Of a stretch of DNA of 64,000 nt, positions 57,031-64,000 are shown piece after piece; position 1 is the first letter of the stretch; every line of letters starts with the position of its first letter. The DNA is taken from assembly GCF_032854445.1 (NCBI RefSeq), contig NC_088296.1, positions 20,141,853 to 20,205,852 on the forward strand, given 5' to 3'. A program made the position numbers and the translations under genes. The notes below the pieces were generated by a model. The model ran no database searches, had not been told where the DNA came from, and was given only the letters and a program-made list of their open reading frames with translations. Source of the DNA: Liolophura sinensis. Taxonomy: Eukaryota > Mollusca > Polyplacophora > Chitonida > Chitonidae.

Positions 57031-58878
57031 TTTTTTATACGTGTCTTTCTACGCTTCAGTAACTTGAGGTCATTTCTTATTCACGTACCGTAGATTGTTT
57101 TAGTCAGATTTAGGGCACGGAATTTACAGCAGCAAAATCAATCGGTCTTTTACTTAATCGTGGATATAACATCTTGAAAAGTCTTACTCATATACAAATA
57201 TAATGGCTTTACGTATTTCAGATCCGATGTTCACTGAATTCTATTTCATGTGAATTACCGACAGTAAAGACTCTGATCAATAAATTGTGCGATTCCATCA
57301 ATGTGTAGATGGTCGTTTCCAGTTAATGCGGAGCCGGTGTGTATAAGTCAATGAAGTTGCATGCAGTGAATCGTGGAGTCGGCAGCCTGTCGGGATAATG
57401 ACAAACTTTCCGACAATCACCAGCAATAGAATCAGGAACGAGGGAATAATGAGTGACATTAGTCTACAAACGATCTGCCTCAGAGTGTACGAGATTAGGG
57501 AGGTGACCTCAACGGTTGCCTAGCACTGGACCGATGGATAGCGGTTACACGGGCGATGGCGGCTCCAGCCGTCGGAAACCTCGGAAAAATGATCCAATTA
57601 TAAAGTCCCAGAGAAAAACACTGAGCCCGTATCGATCACGGTAACAGCGCTCCGATTGCGGGGAGCTGTACATCATTTATTACGTACTAAGTGGCTAACC
57701 AGCCGCAGATTGAACTCAGAATCTCTGGAACACTAAGAGTTTTTTCTTTACACCTGAGCTCTCCGCAGGGATTTGGCGAGCAGTCACTGCACACTTTGTG
57801 CCTTTAAGTGTTTCCTTGTTCGTCTGTCAGTTGCATAGTAACCTGTATAAGATACTACAGGATAAAGTGTAAAACTAAAGCAGCGACGACAGTGTGATAC
57901 TTGGCAAATGTCAGACATACTTGTAACCGGTAAAATACGACCTCTTGTCAGTTTACCTGAGTTAGGGTTTTATTCTACATGTTAATGTAAATGCTTAAGG
58001 AGCAGGAATCCCACGGCCCGTAGTACCATGGTTTAAGCAGAAATAAGTAAAGTAAATGCATGCAGAGGTGTTAATTGCAATTAACATACAATAACATTAA
58101 CACATGTGTTTCGTACGTAAAAGTCCGAGTACTTTTCGTCCGTTGTTCTTTATGATGTTATTGTTATAGTTGTCAGCAGGTTATCATAGCACAATGGTCG
58201 ATCTAGCCATTGAAAGCTCTGTCATTATCATCTTTTTGTCATTCATGCAAATACAGTAGTAACAAGGTTTAATAATATTTGCTTATCTCTAGTATGTTAG
58301 TTAATCATTGAGTATAGGGTGACTTAAACAAGAGTCACAAGAATAATTTCAAAGAAACAAAATATTTTTGTCTCTCCCGCTTCTGGTGAGTAAAGGATAC
58401 CATTTTATTCGTTTTGGAAGATCGAACTAAAAAAGCACGTATTGTTTGCCCTTCGCACGACTCCGCAGTGCTGTTTGTTGCACAGTAGTTCCGGTCTCAC
58501 AGGTAGACTGACTGTCGCTTAGACCTGTCCGATTATGGCACGTTAGATTACCCGTGAATCACGTGATATAAGGTTTGCACGTATCAGTAACGTTGATTCA
58601 CTGTATGAAGGCAAACAAGGTACAATTTGGAGGCCACGGTATCACAACGTACATCCATTTTTTATGGATTTCTTCAAGGTAAAATGATGGTTTATATTCG
58701 CTTGGCCCTTTAAATAAAGAGGGACAAACAACATGTGCAGGAAGAAATCGGCTATATGTGAAGTGAAACCCGTATGTCGCAATGCAATGATCACTCTTCT
58801 TCTAGAATTAAGAAAATTATGTAATACACCAAATCATTTAGGAGGAAAATTCAATAGTCTGTTTACATAGGAACCAAA
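57031..58878. other. Anonymous intergenic DNA
   Basis: No gene recognised. A piece at about 57880-57905 (AGCAGCGACGACAGTGTGAT) is the reverse complement of the core of the tandem repeat at 36.8-37.0 kb. Confidence 0.5.
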
Positions 58879-58919
58879 GGCTACGTGACGTAGCCTCTAC
58901 GTAACAAGGTCATAGGTCA
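58879..58919. promoter_or_regulatory. Candidate nuclear-receptor DR1 site beside a CRE-like palindrome
   Basis: GGCTACG-TGA-CGTAGCC (58879-58895) is a 7-base palindrome with a TGACGTA core. Eleven bases later AGGTCA-T-AGGTCA (58907-58919) is a perfect direct repeat spaced by one, the site type used by RXR/HNF4-class receptors. No gene start is visible within several kb. Confidence 0.35.
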
Positions 58920-61471
58920 CCTTCTAAGGAACACGACGATGGACGATCATGTTTTGGTCTTCATGGAGGTTCTGGCATTTTTGGAAAATGTTCTAATTAT
59001 CATCAGTTTATTTTTTTGTCGTTCCTGTTTGTGTTATTGGGTCCATATTCCACCCCTGATTTAACCATCATTTAATTGTGCCAAACTGGCTGAAATATAT
59101 ATTTCTGCCACCATCCTACAATTAATGTATACGTGTTATTAGTGAAAAATGGCTATATTGTGTAAAAAAAACTTTCGTAATTGTGAAATTACGAAATAAG
59201 GTCTTCCGAGTTTTATCGGGAGTAATAACAAGTAAGCAATCGCTTTTATATACGATAACTAGGACGTCATGTTTCTTACTGGAGTCATCGCTTTCGTCAG
59301 AAAGTATACTTTTGCAATGTTGAAACATGCTAGTAAAGTAGCTACTTGTCTTTGTGGTAGAATGTAACGTAATATTACCCTATGGAGTCATCATATAGCA
59401 GTACTTTCATCAGAAAGTCTACTTTTGTAATTTATCAACATGTTAGTCTAATAGATAATAGTACCTCGTATATCTAGGATTCGCATTGTTATCTTGCTTG
59501 CGATCATGTTAACAAAAATACATATATACTATTTACACATATATACTATTTTAATGAATTTAGATCGTACCGTTAACCTGTCATTCGAATTTGTTATGAA
59601 TTTAGTTAGGCACTATGGAAGTAGAAGCAGAGAAGGACAAACTGCAAAAGGGGGTTACTTGTACGTCTGCTATGCTACACGTTTCGTGTATATCCATTTT
59701 GCATACATATGAATATAAATCGCTGGCACAATGCTAATATGCTGTAATAATGTATAGCTATGCAGAGAATATATCTCTACCCCCCCCCCCCCCCTCCCCC
59801 TTCTCCTTTGAAAGTGATTTTTCATATATATTCAGTAAAGTGTGAAAAACAAATCCGGTATATTTCTGATAATGTTCTGTATGTCCCGAGCTCCACAGGC
59901 GTGTAGAACTGTTCTATATGTGACGGTGAGTTATTGTTGCAGTATACGTATATGCAGTATTTGCTAGCTTAAACATGTTTGCATGCTTTTGTAACAAAAG
60001 TGTGTCGCCCAAATGGTACTTGTATACTAAACCCGTATTACAGTACTAGCACACTTTTGAAATACTAGTAATATCTTATTAGCATTTGCATATTGTCATA
60101 GTACGTGTCTGACTTCTCCGAGATTGCGCATAGCCATTTATTTGAGCAGTATTGACACTTACCTATGGGTATCGAACAATACTTGCACACTGTCCTAAAG
60201 CGAGTACGTCCCAAAATATTTGCATTCTCTATTAAAATGAAAATTATATTAACAACATACAGACACAGTGATGTCATCTTGACAGTATTAGCATACCGCT
60301 ACAACAGTATTTTATGCCTAATGTTTAAAGTAATCTCTTTATGTAGATGTCTGTTCTTATACAAATGTCACAGAGTATGCTTAGCATTCTAAACTAAGAA
60401 TAAAATTTCGACACAAATTTAAATGAATGAGCCCCACAGTGACCAAGCATGTCCTGTTTTTCCGTCAAACCAACTGCGCGGTTAGCTCCCTTTTCATCTG
60501 ATTGAGATACATGTTTAAGTAAAGGCCAGCGGTGTGTTTCCTGAAGTTATACAATACGTCTCACTTTATATCGATTACACAGTCCATCAATCTTATAATA
60601 CAGCGAGCATGCCTGTTCTCTTAAAATGAATGTAGCATGATCCCCACTTAAGACAGATATACTTAGCCTGGTATTTCGTCAAGACAATTACTCAAAATGC
60701 CAAAGTTATCCATGCATCTGAGCAAACTGGACTCATGCATGAAGTAATAAGCATTTCTTAGTACCTGACATATATTTTCAAATATGAATAAGTTGCTTGT
60801 TTTGATCTGTGATCAGTGCATCCTAGAAATATGTTTTATGTTTTCTTTTACGGGGAAGGCAAAACGACATCTTACTGGGAAAAGGAAAAGATGAGTGTAA
60901 CAAGTATGATATGTTCTGACGTTTATTTAGCCCTAGAATGCATTTTTCAGGGGAATTGTCTCGGGCAATCATAGCAGGCCTTTTGATTATTTTAGCATTT
61001 ATTTGGTTGGTTTTATGACTCTTTACGTTTCAGAACATCACAAACAACGGTCTCTGTGTCCAATGAGTGAGTGAACAGGAAAAAAAAACAAAGAAACATG
61101 TGAGACATTTTTAATACAAGAACTGCGTTCATTTTAAGCTCTCTTACTGGCTGAAAAATATCGTGGTTTCACACGACATGTGGCATGCCAGCGTCTCCTT
61201 TAATGACATTTTCGTCACACTGTAGAAGATAACCAATAAGGAAACATTCCAAAAAACATAGATGAAAGGAATCTTGAAATCGTCCTTGGTGACCGTGATG
61301 ATCACGATAACATGACGGACTTTGACAAAGATTAATTTATTCTCAGTAAAGAGAACGATGTCATGCATAGTCCATAAAACTGAAATATCTTCGATAATAT
61401 TTTTATCTAAATGTGACCATATTACTCTCTGCAAACAATCATAAGGTTGATTTACACTGGTGCGAATGCTG
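58920..61471. other. Anonymous AT-rich DNA
   Basis: No gene recognised. A C-run (15 C, T, 5 C) lies at 59780-59800. The frame at 61144-61434 (minus) has hydrophobic stretches but no motif. Confidence 0.5.
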
Positions 61472-61537
61472 TGACGTAGTTATTCCAACATGACGCACTA
61501 GTTCCGATGACGTCATTTTGTGCGAAACTTGACGTCA
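61472..61537. promoter_or_regulatory. Cluster of CRE-like sites
   Basis: Two perfect TGACGTCA palindromes stand at 61508-61515 and 61530-61537, 22 bases (two helical turns) apart. TGACGTAG and TGACGCAC half sites lie just upstream at about 61472 and 61491. CREB/ATF-type factors bind this octamer in animals. The sites overlap opposing hydrophobic frames (61507-61746 plus, 61452-61673 minus) that have no recognised domain. Confidence 0.4.
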
Positions 61538-62123
61538 TCGTACTCGCCGTGGGTGTTTCTATGCTAACAATTTTTGCTGTTGTTGTTGATGTTATAACAC
61601 AAGAAATCCTCATTATTAGAAGTATTGTTAAAAAAGCTGCCACAAAGTTCTTCCAGAGTAGATATGTTTCCATGCATCTGTTATGTCAGTGTATATACAG
61701 ATTTGTTTTTATTTATGGGATATTATGTTACGTGCTGTGTAAATAAAGTGGTTACTACAAAAATATTACGATGTTGAAGAAATTTATTTGAACGATATTA
61801 CGTTAGGTTGACACCCCCGAACTTATAAAGGTTTAAAAAAGAATTCATCAGTGACAATCAGCCCACGTACACAAAAGAATATAAATTATGCTTTCTCTGG
61901 TTAAATGCTTAATATATACTGAACAGTGAAAGAAACACGGGTGTACAATGTGTTTGTAACTTGAAACTTTGAGAACGGATTGAAGCAGATAATTTAACGG
62001 TACTCCTCATTTATAGTACCGGTGCTCATTTTCCGGACACTGTCCAAAGTAAACTGTATCATCAAATCTGGCAAATTATGTCTTTGTTTGGTCCCTGTCC
62101 ACTAGCACCTGGTAGCACCTGGT
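61538..62123. other. Anonymous DNA
   Basis: Beyond the CRE cluster nothing is recognisable; the frames are short and end without splice context. Confidence 0.45.
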
Positions 62124-62274
62124 ATGTGGCAAAGTTTGCCAGCAACCTGCCGTTTATCGGGGATCTTCCCGATTTCCTCCCACCATAAATCCGGCTGCCG
62201 TCTTGTAAGTGAAATATTCTTGAGTACGGCGTAAAACACCAATGAAATATAAATGAATAAATAAATAAATAAAC
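62124..62274 (+). mobile_element. Family-1 SINE, 5'-truncated
   Basis: GGCAAAGTTTGCCAGCAACC, TTTCCTCCCACCATAAATCC, ATATTCTTGAGTACGGCG and TAAAACACCAATG are followed by an (AAAT)n tail. The tRNA head is missing. Confidence 0.85.
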
Positions 62275-62547
62275 TCCCACCGGTGATCACGGAAGGCCAT
62301 CATCAGTTTGAAATGCGAATTCAACTAAAATCAGCAGTATTCTTCACAAGTCACAGTAGGACTGTTTTTACCTTTAACGACAAAAGAGTACGAACCCGAA
62401 ACTCTCCCATGATAGAGAAGATTTGTCCTGCATTGTCTACATGTAGTATATTCCGACACAACTCGTCGGCGTCTGAGAGCAACATGGGCCCAGTTTTTAC
62501 CCGTTATATTGGTAGCACTTACTCTGAACCACCAATAACGTATTCAG

Positions 62548-62690
62548 TGGTATTTGGGAAGGTCTTCCACAAACGTGCGGATGGCCGTGGGTTTCCGCCA
62601 GGGTCTGCCCCGGTTTCCTTCCTTCCATAGCACTGACCGACTTCGTATGAGTAAAATATCCTTCAGTACGGCATAAAACACGTAAATAAA
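62548..62690 (+). mobile_element. Family-1 SINE, 5'-truncated
   Basis: GGGAAGGTCTTCCACAAACG, GGATGGCCGTGGGTTTCC, AAAATATCCTTCAGTACGGC and ATAAAACACGTAAATAAAA keep the family-1 order. It is more diverged than its neighbour at 62124. Confidence 0.8.
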
Positions 62691-62934
62691 AGTAGTCAGT
62701 GAGCCAAACTTCATCACCCTTGACCACGTAACAGGTAGTATCAAGTCGTCCTTTGGGTTTCGACCTGTAAAACACCGACTTACGTTTACTATATGTGTAT
62801 GGAGACACCACAACGAACGCTATGGTTAGTCCTATGTTACGCAAGCCAATCCCTGAAATGAGGGAGTGTCATGATGTGAAAAGATAAGATTTAGTAAGAT
62901 CAAGAATGTTACCCATCTATTCATTTCTAATCTT

Positions 62935-63215
62935 CAACTCCAAGTCTTCCAGCAGGATAACGCTCGTCCTCACCCAGCTTTGTTACAATGTAGTCGAAAA
63001 ACGCCATGACCGTAATGGCAGTATATTCTGTCTAATGGCATGTCACTGACAGAAAATGTTTGGGAAAAGAACAGAATGCGACTGAGAAACGAAAGTGGGT
63101 CACTTGTGCAAGAGTGGATCCAGCGTTCTCGTGTTTTCTCACAGATTCTCCTCCGGTCAACGAGGCGACGCTGAACAGTGTGTTCAACTGTTTAGGGAGG
63201 CTGGCGCCTTAGCAT
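62935..63215 (+). pseudogene. Tc1/mariner-like transposase relic
   Basis: The frame from 62941 reads QVFQQDNARPHPALLQC, the conserved block around the second catalytic Asp of Tc1-like DDE transposases, then a stop. After a frameshift it continues as TENVWEKNRMRLRNESGSL, VQEWIQRS and RVFSQILLRSTRRR, matching the C-terminal part of the family. The N-terminal two thirds and the inverted ends were not found. It would have cut and pasted its own element; this copy is dead. Confidence 0.8.
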
Positions 63216-63579
63216 CGGTCATGTGGTAATCATTGTGTATCTTGTCAGGTAAATAAATTGATCTGTACAGATATTTTTATATGTCGAATGTGTTTTTAGA
63301 AATTCCTTATCCAAGGCTGGAATTGAACCCACACCTCGTGTACGCCCTAACTCCCTTACTCCCTGAACTACATTGTACGTTTTGCTTCACAAGTATTTGA
63401 AAGCAATATTTAAATTCTAATTTGATTCTTGTTTACTGTTGAACTGAAGACGGTCAGGCTTACGGATGAAGAAAACCTGAGAATCCGGAATAAACGGTCC
63501 TTCGCTGGGTACGTGTTCATAACAAAATGAATTGAATTAAAACCGCAGCTTAACTAGTAAGAGGTGAAGACGAGCAGAC
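63216..63579. other. Anonymous DNA with a tRNA-like fragment
   Basis: At about 63310-63380 the minus strand reads GTGGGTTCAATTCCAGCCTT, a box B-like string, with TAGTTCAGGGAG further 5'. A decayed tRNA-derived element is possible. Nothing else is recognisable. Confidence 0.4.
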
Positions 63580-63735
63580 CGTGGGAGGGCCTGGTGGAAT
63601 CCTGCGGATGATCGTAGGATTCCCCCGGTTTCACCATAATGCTAAATCCGACCATAGTGCTGATAGCCGTCGAATAAATAAAATATTCTTGTACGCGGTA
63701 AACACTAAGCCAGTAAACAAATAAATAAATAAAAC
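63580..63735 (+). mobile_element. Family-1 SINE, decayed, with internal duplication
   Basis: GGAATCCTGCGGATGATCG, TTCACCATAATGCTAAATCC, AAATATTCTTGTACGCGG and an AAATAAATAAATAAA tail follow family-1 order. The CCATAATGCT block is followed by a second similar CCATAGTGCTGAT, a small duplication. Confidence 0.7.
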
Positions 63736-64000
63736 CAGCCATTCCGCCTCACTGACACTATCGCTTCCCGGGCACACGACAACGAGACCAGGGCATAAAA
63801 TCAGTTTTCCAGCGACTCTATTATATTATCACCCTTGCGCCAAAATGGCGGCAACAGAAAGTTTGCGGTTTTCTTTGGGTCAGAAAGAAAGCGTTGCCCG
63901 TCTGTCGGTGACTAGCACCAACTCCGACTAGTTGAGATTTAGTGCACAACTTTTCCAGCACTCATACTCTGAAATGAAAAGAGAGCAGCCAGTGCACATT
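63736..64000. other. Anonymous right edge
   Basis: No feature recognised. A gene could begin beyond the edge, but nothing in this piece shows it. Confidence 0.5.

Noticed and set aside
61452-61673. Minus-strand 73-residue frame with a signal-anchor-like N-terminus
   Set aside because: The hydrophobic stretch follows AT-rich composition, no downstream exon or good donor was found, and the opposite strand is also open and hydrophobic.

Overview
The window looks like a gene-poor, AT-rich stretch of nuclear DNA from a lophotrochozoan invertebrate. A mollusc, probably a bivalve, is most likely; a brachiopod or gastropod cannot be excluded. This rests on the absence of bacterial gene packing, many tRNA-derived SINE copies of types I associate with molluscs and their relatives, a DIRS-type retrotransposon, a Tc1-like transposase relic, MITEs and several minisatellites. 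No database search was possible. Repeat families were recognised by aligning the window against itself by eye, so edges marked 'about' are uncertain by tens of bases.

Layout. 1-7.1 kb: anonymous DNA with SINE copies and a perfect 60-bp direct repeat. 7.9-8.9 kb: an 18-copy, 54-bp minisatellite open in a reading frame on both strands. About 10.0-31.2 kb: a diverged tandem array of 2-4 kb units built from shared modules (called A, B, H, C, G, D, E, F here), with one outlying B copy at 7.1 kb. The third unit is split by a decayed DIRS-like element (gag, RT/RNase H, tyrosine recombinase, SGNH-hydrolase-like tail). That element is itself split by a ~1-kb insertion carrying a nested SINE. 31.5-46.8 kb: SINEs, two MITEs, a SINE-derived tandem repeat, a 36-bp minisatellite and anonymous DNA. 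48.7-50.4 kb: the only intact protein-coding gene I can support, a 558-residue secreted and probably GPI-anchored leucine-rich-repeat protein, with the coding sequence in one exon and a likely intron in its 5' UTR. 50.4-64 kb: a degenerate 60-bp repeat in the 3' flank, a 46-bp perfect tandem repeat, a pyrimidine tract, candidate regulatory sites, three more SINE fragments and the Tc1-like relic.

How the parts fit together. The LRR gene stands alone, with no operon or neighbouring gene to suggest a pathway. The rest is a layered repeat history: tandem duplication, then DIRS insertion, then insertion into the DIRS, then SINE insertion into that. Most other open frames are short, lack recognisable domains and look like chance frames or repeat translations. 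The best candidate for something undescribed is the large tandem array, whose B module carries a conserved splice-donor-like GGTGAGTTTG and, in some copies, a TATAAATA-like box.
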